The notes beneath the pieces are model-generated. The model ran no database searches, had not been told where the DNA came from, and saw nothing but the letters and a program-made list of their open reading frames with translations. From Quercus robur (Eukaryota > Streptophyta > Magnoliopsida > Fagales > Fagaceae), in NCBI RefSeq assembly GCF_932294415.1, contig NC_065535.1:7119501-7183500 (forward strand): DNA of 64,000 bases. Direction: 5' to 3'. Each line of letters opens with the position of its first letter. Within the stretch, counting starts at the first letter, position 1. Of this stretch, positions 11,782-21,180 are shown piece after piece. A program made the position numbers and the translations under genes.

Positions 11782-12362
11782 TGATAAGGATAATTTTGTA
11801 ATATTGGGACTTACCCATGACAAGGCATAGAGTGACGCCCTGAATCAACCCGTAGGCCTTGTGTCTGTCAACACATGACAAACCATATGTCTACAAAACT
11901 GACAGGATTTACTTATGACTGGGATTGAAAGATGACGCTGCCATGATGAAGGGAGGAACTAGGCTAACGGTTCTAACGTAACCCAAGCTTGGTCTCCACG
12001 CATACGTATAAGGAAATTTCTTGTGCTCCACGCCCAATGTTGAACAAAAAAGACTCCTACAAGGAAAGGATTCTAAAAAATATGCTCATGAGGATTTCTA
12101 TATGAAAAAGACTTCTAAGCCAAGGAAAAGAGGTCAACTTCTTTCTACTATAAAAGCCCCAATACCTTCACTAACCAAGGTACGCATAATTTACCCGCTC
12201 TGACACTCTAGAGTTGTGAGAAATTCTAACTTGACCTTCGGAAGGTATTTGGCTAGCACCACACCGATGCTCTCTACGAGGTCTTCTCTTTTTGTGTTGT
12301 GCAGGTGTTGTTTCGAGCACATGTGAAGCATGTAGCTTACTGTTGATTTTTCGGCAACATCA
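11782..12362 (+). repeat. 3' LTR of the gypsy element
   Basis: Pairs with 2264-2843. TATAAAAG lies at 12149-12156. It ends CATCA, followed by A's and a TA microsatellite (12371-12391), after which the B3 pseudogene intron resumes. Confidence 0.9.
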
Positions 12363-12552
12363 AAAAAAAATATATATATATATATATATATTATATCTGA
12401 ACTTATGTGCTATTTCCGGTGTCTAGGCGAATATAATATGTCTAGCAAGGAACCTGTTACTGTTAGTGATGATGAGGAAGCACTGGCAATTAAGAATTCA
12501 GAAATATCATTCTTTATTGCAACGAGGGGATGGAACTATTCTCATACAAAGG

Positions 12553-13219
12553 GGGGGCTATGGCATCCAATGAAATTTTAAATTTCTTTTATTAATACTA
12601 TAAATATATATGGTTTAGACTTTGGAGTTTGGACCGAAAAGTTTTATAAAAGATTGTGTTGGTGTGTTTTTTTTGGTCTATGCGTTTGGTATTGTTATGT
12701 TTTTGTTTTTGTTTTTACCTAATTGTTTCTTTCTTTAACTAGAAGATGGACCTATAATGATATAGTAATAGATATAGCTTTCAACCTTCGTAGGTTAATG
12801 GTATTTCGTTCTTGATTTGAATATTTTCTGGATAAAGATATGACTATTTATCATAGTAGAGCCATTCATTGGCTTGTGGGCAATAGCCCCCTAATTTTTT
12901 TTTTTTTTAAATCAATAGTATATATATAACTACCTAATTTTTAGCAATTTGACTCAATAAAATTAAACTTGCCCCTTTAAACCAAAGAAAAGACTCATAA
13001 AAAAAGAAAAGAAAAGGTCCATAAAAAAATTACTGGTCTAAAATTCAAAAAACAAATTAGATAGCCCAAAAATATTAACTCAACAACAAAATCAATAATA
13101 AAAGTTAAAGAAAACTTAGCCCAATCAACAAATTTTACCAAAAGATTAGCCCAACCCTTAAAAATATTTGAAACAAAATCAATGTGAATCTTACATACCA
13201 AATCATTCCATCAAATTTC

Positions 13220-13251
<32 letters not shown>

Positions 13252-13465
13252 AAACTAAACATGAGAGACAGAAAGAGTGAAAGATGCAGCAACTATGAGC
13301 TTGAGTGTTGAGACTTGAGCTCTTGACAATGAGTGTCGAACCTGATGAGCTTCTGAGATCGAGCAGTGTATGGATGCAACAATAGTGAACTTCTTAGATC
13401 TAACAGTTAAGGAATTAATGAACACAACAAAAGATGGTTTAATTATGATTTGATTTGATTTCTAG
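12553..13465. other. AT-rich intergenic DNA after the B3 pseudogene
   Basis: No gene recognised. The place where the second B3 exon should be has no match. It contains homopolymer runs, including about 34 A's at 13215-13248. The ORF on the minus strand (12995-13201) is low-complexity and unsupported. Confidence 0.5.
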
Positions 13466-14004
13466 CATGGTTTTAAAAACGGATCAGATCAGTCGGTCCG
13501 ACTGGTTCAACTGGGAACCGGCCTTCAATCTGGTCCAATTATGGCTAAAAATCAAAAATAGCTTAAAAACCAGAAAAATTTGAAACCGGCCAGTTCAACT
13601 AGAGACCGAGAATCGACATGGTCGAACCGGTTACTGACTGGTTGGGATTTTTTTGTCCTTTTCCTAGCCTAAAACTACGTCGTTTTGGCTAAAAACTAAC
13701 CCTAAAGACTCACGCCTCTCCTAAACACTCTCATCTCTCACACTTGACGCCTCATCTCGCGCCTCTCTCACGGTCTCAAGCTCTTTGCCTCACTCAACTC
13801 AAGCTCACTCTCTCTGAAATCATGAATATCCCTCACACTCTTTGCCTTACTCTCACGGTCTTACCTCACGCATGCCTCTGAAATTTTTTTTCCCCTTCTC
13901 ATCCTCTTGGTGTTTGAAGCTGTGAAGAAGTGTTTTTTTTTTTTTTTTTTTTTTTCCTTCACTCTCACGATCTCGCCCTCGCCCTCTCTACTCTTTGCTT
14001 CTCG

Positions 14005-14290
14005 ATGTCGGGTAATATTCTTTTCTTTGTTATGATTCCTTGATTACATGATTTTCTCGATTTTTTTTTTTTTGGATTTCTCTTGACTTCATCAAGTAAT
14101 AATTAATATTCTTTTCTTTTAATTTTGATTTCTATTGTTCTTTTGTTTTGGAATTTGTATAGATATGGACAATGAAGTGATTAAGGATGATGATGACATC
14201 AATTTGGAATCATTTGATGATGAACTTGATGCTTCTCCCAGATTTAGAGATGAAAATAATCCTATTCAAGTTGAAGATGAAGAAGATTAG
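14005..14290 (+). CDS. Two-exon 44-residue acidic peptide of the hAT-like element (left copy)
   Basis: ATG at 14005; a 7-nt exon ends TCGG before GTAATATTC, and a canonical intron ends TTTGTATAG at 14162. The second exon, 14163-14290, ends GAAGATTAG. The predicted product has 44 residues, is strongly acidic (runs of Asp and Glu) and has no known domain. It may be what is left when a hAT transposase gene loses its middle and first and last exons are joined. The same mini-gene is present at 20893-21180. Whether it is expressed is unknown; a chance splice pair is possible. Confidence 0.35.
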
Positions 14291-14835
14291 AATGAGGATG
14301 ATGATAATGATGCTAGTGGTGGAGCATTTAGTTCACATGATGATATTTATTTCAATTTTCTTTGTAACAAATGAGGCTTGGATCTTAAAACTTAGTAGTT
14401 GTTTGTTTGAAACTTTAAAACTTATTTGCTATTTGGATGTAATGAATTTATTTGTTATTTTCCATTTGGATGTAAATGTAATGACTAATGAACTTATTTA
14501 TTTAGTTTTGTTGAAAGTTTATTATGTTAAGGATGATTGTTTTGTAATGTTATTGTGTTAAATTCTTTAAAAAGATGTTATATACTTATATGATTTTATT
14601 TTATTTTATTTTTTAAGAAAACATATTTATTACTATTAGTTTGTTAGTTTTAATATATTAAAAATTAAAAATTATTTATATAATTTAAATAAATAATAAT
14701 TAAATTATTTATGCCGTTATCGGTCTAACCATTGGTCAAACCCCGATCCAACCATAAAATCAATAATTAGCCCATTTTTTATTCTTTTACTGTACTGATT
14801 TTTAAAACCATGGCTCTGATACCATCTGATACCAT

Positions 14836-15400
14836 TGACTACCCAGGAGTGAGCACAGCAGTAATATAGAAGCATAAACAATGATAAAATAGTTGATAAA
14901 GAAGAGAATAGTAAAATAGATATAGTCAAAAATAGATTAAAACAGGGTATGGAATATGGAAACTGAAACAAATAAAATCTTACTTGAAAATACTTCTGTC
15001 TTTGATTATACTTGAAAACAAACTGTCTTTCTTACAAGCTTTGAAAATAAGAGCTGTCTGAAGAGTTACAAGATTACAAAGTAAAATCTGTAAAGAGTTA
15101 CAAGATTGTCTGTCTGGAAAGGTAAGGTTACAAGATTACAAAAGAAAGTAAAGTACAAAAGTCTTTCGGAGAGGGAAAAGGAAAGCTAAAAGTCTTTTTG
15201 GGGATTGGACCTTGGAAATGGACCTTTAATTTTTTGAACCTAAAATTTGAACCTATCTTCTGTCTTCGAAGTCTGTCTATTTATAGATAAAGTGAACCAT
15301 GGTAAGTCTTCAAAAGTAACCTGAGTTAAGTGAAGTGAACTCAAGTTAATCTGTCGGTGGAATCTTGAACAGTAAAAGTCAAAAGTCTATCTTGAATAGT
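14836..15400 (-). repeat. 3'-side LTR copy of the minus-strand retroelement (inner edge uncertain)
   Basis: The outer edge is TG at 14836 on the plus strand (CA on the sense strand). Bases 14836 to about 15145 match the other copy at 20500-20829. Further in, TATAAATAG on the minus strand (15277-15285) is a good TATA box. The inner boundary cannot be fixed because the other copy is truncated; 15400 is approximate. Confidence 0.6.
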
Positions 15401-15498
15401 CTATCTGCATGTGAATAATATTCTGTCAAAATATCTTTCTGGATCTGTCTGTATTTTTCTGGACTGTAATGGATCTGTCTGGAAGCTATCCATGTATG

Positions 15499-15561
15499 TC
15501 GGTGAATAGTGATCTGTCTCTAGTGAATAGTGATCTGTCGTCGATGAATAGTAATCTGTCA
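15499..15561 (-). repeat. Three 21-bp tandem repeats in the U3 or 3' UTR
   Basis: On the minus strand the unit is GACAGATCACTATTCAC plus a four-base linker, three times with small changes. Each unit carries one GACAGAT. They lie between the end of the coding frame and the TATA box. Confidence 0.75.
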
Positions 15562-15608
15562 TCGCTATCTGTCGGAAGAGTATTCTGTCTGTCTGTGCCT
15601 TTTGTCTA

Positions 15609-16991
15609 TCAATCTGTATCTGCGTAGTTATCATAATCTAGCAGATCAGAGTTGTCCTCATCATGCTCGTGGTACACTCCATAACTATTACATAGGGCAC
15701 AATATGAAATAAGACGGTAAATAGGACCACGATCCTTTGCTGTCATTAATATGGGATCCTTAACAATCTTTCTTTGCCCAATAAGCTTTCTTGCTGAAGG
15801 TCTTGGACCATATACAGCTATCCTGTTGGTGTAGCCATATAAGTGGAAGTCTTCTCTGTCTAATTCTTTCTGTACATCATTAATCTTGTTACTCATGAAA
15901 TTAGATCATTCTTGAGCCAGAGTACCTGGATCATCAAGTGATAAATAAGTATCTCCTATATACCAATTATGTTCAGGGATACAACCCCAATCATGGATAA
16001 GAACTAAAATGTGGGCTGGTTGAACTTCCATATAATAGCTATTATTCCAGGCTGGAAGAGTACTCCAGATTAGTAATTTCGTATAATTAAGTCCTCCAAT
16101 CTGTATGGCTGCTTCTCGGATGACATTAGGAAATAAACTGATCTGATCTGCAGAAGTTATGGTTAATTTGTTGATAAACCCAGCTTCTAGCATTTCAGAT
16201 AGCCAAAAAGGATCACAAATTCCTGGATCTTCTGTCTCTGTATTGATAAGTAATCCCGGGTAAGGATTTTATCTGTCTCCTAGTCCTTCATAAACTCTGT
16301 CTGCGTTTCCAAAATTTTTATACCATGTAGCTTTATGAGATAGCCATGTATCGTCTGTCATATCTTCTGTCCTGATAATTGCTGTAGAAACTAATACTGT
16401 GAAAAGATGAATCCATCTGTCATAAGAACTTGTTAGAGCTTTATGAGTCAATATTTTCTGTTGAATTTCAGGAAGTAAAGCTGTGATGGCAAGTCTCGTA
16501 TTTTGCTGAATCTTAGGGTGGAGCTTTGAAAAGCTTGTTCCCATAAGATAGCTTTTTAGAGACTGTGATTCTGTCATTGTGGAGCTTGAATCTCCATCCT
16601 CCTTGCCAGGGAGTTGACAACTAAGTGCTTCAATAACTGCACCAGTGTTAACAAGATGTAATTCCAAAGCCTGAAGGGTCATTTGGAATAAGGGTTTCTG
16701 TCTGAGGGTAAAGGCTGTCTGTAAATTATCAAGAAGTAGTTTAATATGAAAAGGAAGGTCTGTAAATTCTCCGTCTTGAAACATAAAATCACTGTCGGGT
16801 ACTTTTTGCAGAATTACACTTTTATCACCACATGAATACATTGCCTCTGTTAGCAGTGTATCCTGAAGGGATATTGTCTCTTTCGAGACGCCTTCATGCA
16901 TTTCCGAAATTTTTACTGAAGGTTTTCGGGTACCTTTGGGTTGCACCGCTGGTGCCTTGCCCTTGTCTTTCTGAGAGAATCTTTTACTCAT
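15609..16991 (-). pseudogene. Second module of the LTR element: frame starting MSKRFSQKDKGK
   Basis: The frame starts at ATG 16991-16989, six bases after a strong 3' splice site (pyrimidine-rich, ending CAATTGCAG). It runs about 460 codons to 15609 in the same frame as the long ORF, with two in-frame stops: TAA at 16271-16269 and TGA at about 15910. The sense reads on after each stop (NPYPGLLINTETEDPG, then SNFMSNKINDV), so the stops look secondary; the TGA fits TGG to TGA. It begins basic and Ser/Pro-rich, continues as a long soluble alpha/beta-like region, and ends strongly acidic. I do not recognise the fold. Its place after pol, in the env-like position, and the splice acceptor suggest a spliced subgenomic product in intact relatives. 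Confidence 0.5.
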
Positions 16992-19900
16992 GGTAGTCTG
17001 CAATTGGGTTTTGGGAAAAGGATTATATTTGGAACAAATATTTTCTGTCAAAACTTCTTTTGAAATTCTTTTGTCTCTGTCTTTTTGTGAAACTTTTTTG
17101 AAATTTTTTACAAGAAAAGTAATAAAAGCATTTAGAAAGCAAACAACATTTATAAAACAAACTTTTCTTTGCACACTTTTGTGCTCTTGCTGAGTAGCAA
17201 TAATATTAGAGTAGTCATGATGGGATCTGTCAAGGCAAATGAGATTTAGAGTATTTCTTAAATCTAGTATGATTCTATCTTCGTGAAGTCTTTCATTAAT
17301 AGGAGAATTTGTCAAGGGATTAATTCTACTTGTTGGGAAATTAAATCTGTCATTATTCAAGAAATTACCCCAATTAATATTTTCTTTAATGATCAATAAA
17401 GAAGAGTCTGTCAAAGATTCTTTTATTAAAATATCTGTTATATGAATATTTAAAGATGCTATAAAGGGTGTACATTTGTCATTTAGTACCTCTATCAGTC
17501 TATCAGTATGTCTGTCATTATTATTAAAAGAAATAATTGTTCCATCTATATTTTGTGTGGGGGCAATAGTCTCAAATTGCCATCTGTCAGTCCATATACT
17601 ATTAGTCCATGCATATTGATTACAAAAGACTATATTCATATCTCCGTCTTTTATGGATTCTTCTGTAGATTGGACTTTATGTAAGAAAGCAATAGGAGAA
17701 TAAGAACATATCTCTGTCTCTTTGTCTTGTTTATCTTTCTTTTTGTCATTTTCTGTCAATTGATTAACAAGTAGCATTTCTGTCTCTAAAGATGACAAAC
17801 TTCTTTCAATTCTATAGATTCCTCTTTCGTTGATATCTGTTAAAATAGTAACCTTTTTGGAAGAGTGTATTTCTGTCAAGACAAGTGGTAAAATCAATTT
17901 AAAGAATATAATATTAGTTTTAATTCCTTCATCCGTCACTAAAAAAGGATAAATTAAAGCCATAAAAGGAGTTCCTAAAATAATTTTAGAAGGAAAGTCT
18001 TTAATAACAAAGGCTGTCTCAAAATATATTCTGTCATGGCATATATGAACATTAGGTATTTTATAATTAATTATCAGTTTTTCTCTATTGGCCTGAATGA
18101 ATCTGTCAGATAATTTGTCATAACACTGTAAGGGTATTAATCTTTCTTGTATATAATTCATATCAGCACCTGAATCTGTCAAAGCAATTTCTGTCAAAGA
18201 AAACTCTAAAGTAATTTCTGTATGCCATTTTATAAAAATTACTCTGTCAATTATACTTAAGAAATTCTGTCTATCAAATTTATTACTATTGTTTGAAACA
18301 TTAATATCTATAACTTCTTTATCTGTAGGAGGAACAAGGGGGTCTATCATGGGATTAGAAAATTCTTTTATTATTTCTACAATATTATGTTCATTTATGT
18401 CTGTCAGATTTTCTTCTTTAATTTCCTTTTTTACCATTTCTTCTTCTGTCAGTAGAGCTATTGGTTTTATCTCTACACCATCTTGTTCTAATTTCATTTT
18501 TACCTTTTCTTTCTTGTCTTTTTCTTTCTTTTTACAATCCGTAACATGGTGACCATATTTCCTGCACTTAATGCAAGCAATAGGTATTTCTATAGTGTCT
18601 TTCAATTTTAATAAATATTCTTTCTTGTCTTTATAATGATTTGGTAGATTTTCTATCAGTTTTATTATTATGTCTTTTTGTTTTCTTTTTCTCTTATTAA
18701 TTTTAAGTGGGTTGGTTGATTTTAACTCTTTCTTTACTTGATCTATCTCTTTTTGTTTAACATTAAATATTTCCATCAATTCTTTTATAATATCTTTTTC
18801 AAATTCTAATTTACTAATTTGTTTAGTAATTCTATTATGTCTGTCACATTGTTTTTTAGTATGTCCATATCTTTTGCATTTATGACAAATAATATTATTA
18901 ACATGTCTGTCAGTTTTCTCATTATCTGATAATTCTGTAGTATTTAAAACTGTTATGTCTCTTTTTCTGTCTGTCTCCATTGGTAAACTTAAAATTTCTA
19001 TCTTTTTAGCCAATTCTATTAAACGGTGGTTTTCCGTTCCGTCAATTGTTTTAAGTCTCTCATCAATTTCTTCTTTAAAACTATTACTCCTTCTGTCTTT
19101 TACTTCCATTTTTGCTTTTACTACACTATCACTATTTGCTTTTTCTTTTAAATTACCATAACTATTTTTCCCACCATTGTTGACTTTTTCTTTTTGTCTT
19201 TCATGTCTCATCTTTTCCTCTATTTCTATCTTCCTACGTAGTGATTTCTTACTACTATTTTCTTTTGGCATGTCTTTCTCTACATCTTTACTATTTTGTC
19301 TCTCATGTAATTCTTTCAAGCTATCATCATTATTTCTAGGACTATCATTTTTTAACTCTTTCTTTGTCATGTTTCTTTGTTGTACTATGTCTATCACTTT
19401 TCCTACATCTTCTCTATTCTGTCGTTCAAACATTTCTTTCATCTTTTTTACCATTCCTTTTTTTATTATTTCTTTATTATTATCTATTATCTTCTCATGT
19501 AGAGATTCTTTCTTGTCTGTCTCTATTAGGCTCTTTTGTCTATCTGTGTCTAGCTCTTTACATATAATTTGTACTGAACTAGAAACTTCTTTTAGTCTGT
19601 CTTTTTCTATAGTACTTTTATCTTTTATACGTGTTGCTTTTTCCTTAATAGGGCTAATTTTTGTATCTCTACTGTCAGTTGTTTCTAACATCTGTAAATT
19701 CTTATTTATAACTTCTTTTGAATCACTATTTATATACCAATAATCTGTCATAGTTTCTGTAAAGGATGATCTATGATGGGGTCCAATTTCTATATCTTTT
19801 TCAAAATGTGAAATTAAATCTGTCATTCTTTCATAGAGGTCCAAAAAACTATCATTTTTCTTTTCAACTTTAGTATATATAGCAAATCTATCAATATTTT

Positions 19901-20135
19901 CCAAGGATTCCAATTTTCTATTAATTCTGTCCAAAAAACTATTATTGTGGTTATTATTCTGTCGGTTGATTTTATCTCCTGTTAAATTACTCCAATTATT
20001 TGTTTTACCATTATAATTATAATCATCAATTTCACTGTCAGAATCAGTTTCATAATCCATATCACTATTTGACCAATTATCATCTATATCTTTCATGCTA
20101 TAACCTTCATCATAAACTATATCATCATAGTCCAT
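16269..20135 (-). CDS. 1288-residue gag-like ORF with two zinc knuckles and aspartic protease
   Basis: Starts ATG 20135 with an acidic Asp/Tyr/Ser-rich region. A long Lys/Glu-rich, probably helical region follows (about residues 120-410), then CCHC knuckles CHKCKRYGHTKKQC (about 415-430) and CIKCRKYGHHVTDC (about 518-532). A retroviral-type aspartic protease has TDSGAD near residue 653 and the later IILGTPF flap/hydrophobic motif. Beyond the protease (about 760-1048) nothing is recognised and reverse transcriptase is absent. From residue 1049 the frame runs into the MSKRF module. The protease style recalls plant pararetrovirus-like and LTR polyproteins, but the LTRs make it a retroelement. 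Nearly 3.9 kb of open frame is remarkable in a neighbourhood of decayed elements. Fusion to the last module may be a deletion product. Confidence 0.7.
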   Translation of the reverse strand: MDYDDIVYDEGYSMKDIDDNWSNSDMDYETDSDSEIDDYNYNGKTNNWSNLTGDKINRQNNNHNNSFLDRINRKLESLENIDRFAIYTKVEKKNDSFLDLYERMTDLISHFEKDIEIGPHHRSSFTETMTDYWYINSDSKEVINKNLQMLETTDSRDTKISPIKEKATRIKDKSTIEKDRLKEVSSSVQIICKELDTDRQKSLIETDKKESLHEKIIDNNKEIIKKGMVKKMKEMFERQNREDVGKVIDIVQQRNMTKKELKNDSPRNNDDSLKELHERQNSKDVEKDMPKENSSKKSLRRKIEIEEKMRHERQKEKVNNGGKNSYGNLKEKANSDSVVKAKMEVKDRRSNSFKEEIDERLKTIDGTENHRLIELAKKIEILSLPMETDRKRDITVLNTTELSDNEKTDRHVNNIICHKCKRYGHTKKQCDRHNRITKQISKLEFEKDIIKELMEIFNVKQKEIDQVKKELKSTNPLKINKRKRKQKDIIIKLIENLPNHYKDKKEYLLKLKDTIEIPIACIKCRKYGHHVTDCKKKEKDKKEKVKMKLEQDGVEIKPIALLTEEEMVKKEIKEENLTDINEHNIVEIIKEFSNPMIDPLVPPTDKEVIDINVSNNSNKFDRQNFLSIIDRVIFIKWHTEITLEFSLTEIALTDSGADMNYIQERLIPLQCYDKLSDRFIQANREKLIINYKIPNVHICHDRIYFETAFVIKDFPSKIILGTPFMALIYPFLVTDEGIKTNIIFFKLILPLVLTEIHSSKKVTILTDINERGIYRIERSLSSLETEMLLVNQLTENDKKKDKQDKETEICSYSPIAFLHKVQSTEESIKDGDMNIVFCNQYAWTNSIWTDRWQFETIAPTQNIDGTIISFNNNDRHTDRLIEVLNDKCTPFIASLNIHITDILIKESLTDSSLLIIKENINWGNFLNNDRFNFPTSRINPLTNSPINERLHEDRIILDLRNTLNLICLDRSHHDYSNIIATQQEHKSVQRKVCFINVVCFLNAFITFLVKNFKKVSQKDRDKRISKEVLTENICSKYNPFPKTQLQTTMSKRFSQKDKGKAPAVQPKGTRKPSVKISEMHEGVSKETISLQDTLLTEAMYSCGDKSVILQKVPDSDFMFQDGEFTDLPFHIKLLLDNLQTAFTLRQKPLFQMTLQALELHLVNTGAVIEALSCQLPGKEDGDSSSTMTESQSLKSYLMGTSFSKLHPKIQQNTRLAITALLPEIQQKILTHKALTSSYDRWIHLFTVLVSTAIIRTEDMTDDTWLSHKATWYKNFGNADRVYEGLGDR

Positions 20136-20485
20136 GTTTCAATTAGTGTGTGCCTAGCCTAAGTGTGAACAAGCAAACAGATGATGAATTGATAAATGTA
20201 TTTATTCTCTTTCTAAGCAATTAATAATTACTGGCGGAACTATTACTAACCACTGGTATCCTTGCTATCAGGACCACCTCCTCGGGAAACTCCATTGCGG
20301 GACCACCCAAACAACGCCTGTCCGTCGGCTACAACAAAGGGGCTGACCAACGCGAAACTATGGTTTGCCAACGAGTCTCTAGGCTGACCAACGCTAACAA
20401 GGAGCAAGTAGTGGCTATGTAGTAATATAAGTTCCTAGTAACTTCTTAATTGCAAAGAAATAAAACTCATACACCTACCATCCAT

Positions 20486-20498
20486 GGCTCTGATACCA
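20486..20498 (-). other. Primer-binding site of the minus-strand LTR element
   Basis: On the minus strand TGGTATCAGAGCC, the standard plant initiator-methionine tRNA complement, lies one base after the LTR end (20500). A second copy, partly duplicated by 10 bp, sits at 14811-14834 next to the hAT end. Confidence 0.9.
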
Positions 20499-20499
20499 T

Positions 20500-20829
20500 T
20501 GACTACCCAGGAGTGAGCACAGCAGTAATGTAGAAGCATAAACAATGATAAAATAGTTGATAAAGAAGAGAATAGCAAAATAGATATAGTCAAAATAGAT
20601 TAAAACAGGGTATGGAATATGGAAACTGAAACAAATAAAATCTTACTTGAAAATACTTCTGTCTTTGATTATACTTGAAAACAAACGGTCTTTCTTACAA
20701 GCTTTGAAAATAAACACTGTCTGAAGAGTTACAAGATTACAAAGTAAAATCTGTAAAGGGTTACAAGATTGTCTGTCTGGAAAGGTAAGGCTACAAGATT
20801 ATCTGTCTGAAGGAAAGGTTACAAGATTA
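20500..20829 (-). repeat. 5' LTR of the minus-strand element, truncated
   Basis: About 330 bp matching 14836-15145. On the sense strand it begins abruptly with TGTAATCTTG next to an A-run belonging to the duplicated hAT segment. It therefore lacks most of U3, including the TATA box seen in the other copy, and should not promote transcription by itself. Confidence 0.7.
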
Positions 20830-20892
20830 CATTTTTTTTTTTTCCTTCACTCTCACGATCTTGCCCTCGCCCTCTCTACTCTCTGCTTCTCG

Positions 20893-21180
20893 ATGTCGGG
20901 TAATATTCTTTTCTTTGTTATGATTACTTGATTACATGATTTTCTCGATTTTTTTTTTTTTTTGGATTTCTCTTGACTTCATCAGGTAATAATTAATATT
21001 CTTTTCTTTTGATTTTGATTTCTATTGTTCTTTTGTTTTGGAATTTGTATAGATATGGACAATGAAGTGATTGAGGATGATGATGACATCAATTTGGAAT
21101 CATTTGATGATGAACTTGATGCTTCTCCCAGATTTAGAGATGAAAATAATCCTATTCAAGTTGAAGATGAAGAAGATTAG
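20893..21180 (+). CDS. Two-exon acidic peptide of the hAT-like element (right copy)
   Basis: Same arrangement as 14005-14290: ATG 20893, exon end 20899 before GTAATATTC, acceptor TTTGTATAG ending 21052, and stop 21178-21180. Start, splice sites and stop are all kept. The predicted product differs from the left copy by one Lys-to-Glu change. No domain is recognised, and expression is unproven. Confidence 0.35.

Larger units (their letters stand above)
2264..12362 (+). mobile_element. Ty3/gypsy LTR retrotransposon, Tat-like, degenerate
   Basis: Two direct LTRs of about 580 bp begin TGATAAGG and end CATCA, and enclose gag, protease, reverse transcriptase, RNase H, a second RNase H and integrase in that order. 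Dual RNase H, a CHHC knuckle, a tandem-repeat 3' region and an antisense gene before the 3' LTR all fit the Tat lineage. About 20 differences in the first 230 aligned LTR bases (eye count) mean an old insertion. Coding parts carry many stop codons. A 5-bp target duplication is not clean: ATATA precedes the element, and A's then a TA microsatellite follow, probably blurred by repeat slippage. It lies in intron 2 of the B3 pseudogene. Confidence 0.92.
915..12552 (+). pseudogene. B3-domain (REM-like) gene, broken and split by a retrotransposon
   Basis: Exon 1 is 915-995 and ends at GTAATG. It encodes the B3 opening with KPSFFKVL. Exon 2 is 1843-2204 and begins RIPPAFIKNF. Exon 3 is about 12427-12550. 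All three align with the sister gene at 32.0-33.5 kb and share its intron positions. Exon 2 has an in-frame TGA (about 1903) and frame changes before it resumes as FFWNGGSDFV and GDFLVFEYDG, so the first B3 domain cannot be made. A 10.1-kb LTR element sits in intron 2. The exon encoding the second B3 domain was not found after 12550. B3 domains bind DNA in plant transcription factors; this copy should be non-functional. Boundaries are hand-derived by comparison with the sister gene. Confidence 0.85.
14836..20829 (-). mobile_element. Non-autonomous LTR retroelement, minus strand, zinc-knuckle/protease type
   Basis: On the minus strand a truncated 5' LTR (20829-20500) ends in CA and is followed one base later by a methionine-tRNA primer site. 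A long gag/protease ORF follows, then a second ORF-like module, then the other LTR copy (from somewhere around 15400 to 14836). The two LTR copies align over about 320 bp with roughly ten differences. No reverse transcriptase, RNase H or integrase motifs were found, so it could move only with help. The left LTR copy is itself followed by primer-site sequence and joins the hAT end at CCATGG, so the left edge is not a normal insertion edge. The element sense strand is very rich in GACAG. Confidence 0.75.

Noticed and set aside
14187..14561. 124-codon Met-rich open frame, with a near-copy at 21071-21451
   Set aside because: Out of frame with the spliced acidic mini-gene and runs into AT-rich 3' sequence. 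The repetition is due to the duplicated hAT segment, not to coding constraint.
19177..19743. 188-codon plus-strand open frame, Phe/Leu/Ser-rich
   Set aside because: It is the exact complement of the Lys/Glu/Asp-rich part of the minus-strand LTR-element ORF; composition is explained by that frame.
16269..20135. Endogenous pararetrovirus as the identity of the minus-strand element
   Set aside because: Direct terminal repeats with an adjacent methionine-tRNA primer site fit an LTR retroelement. No movement-protein or reverse transcriptase region was recognised. The protease similarity alone is not enough.
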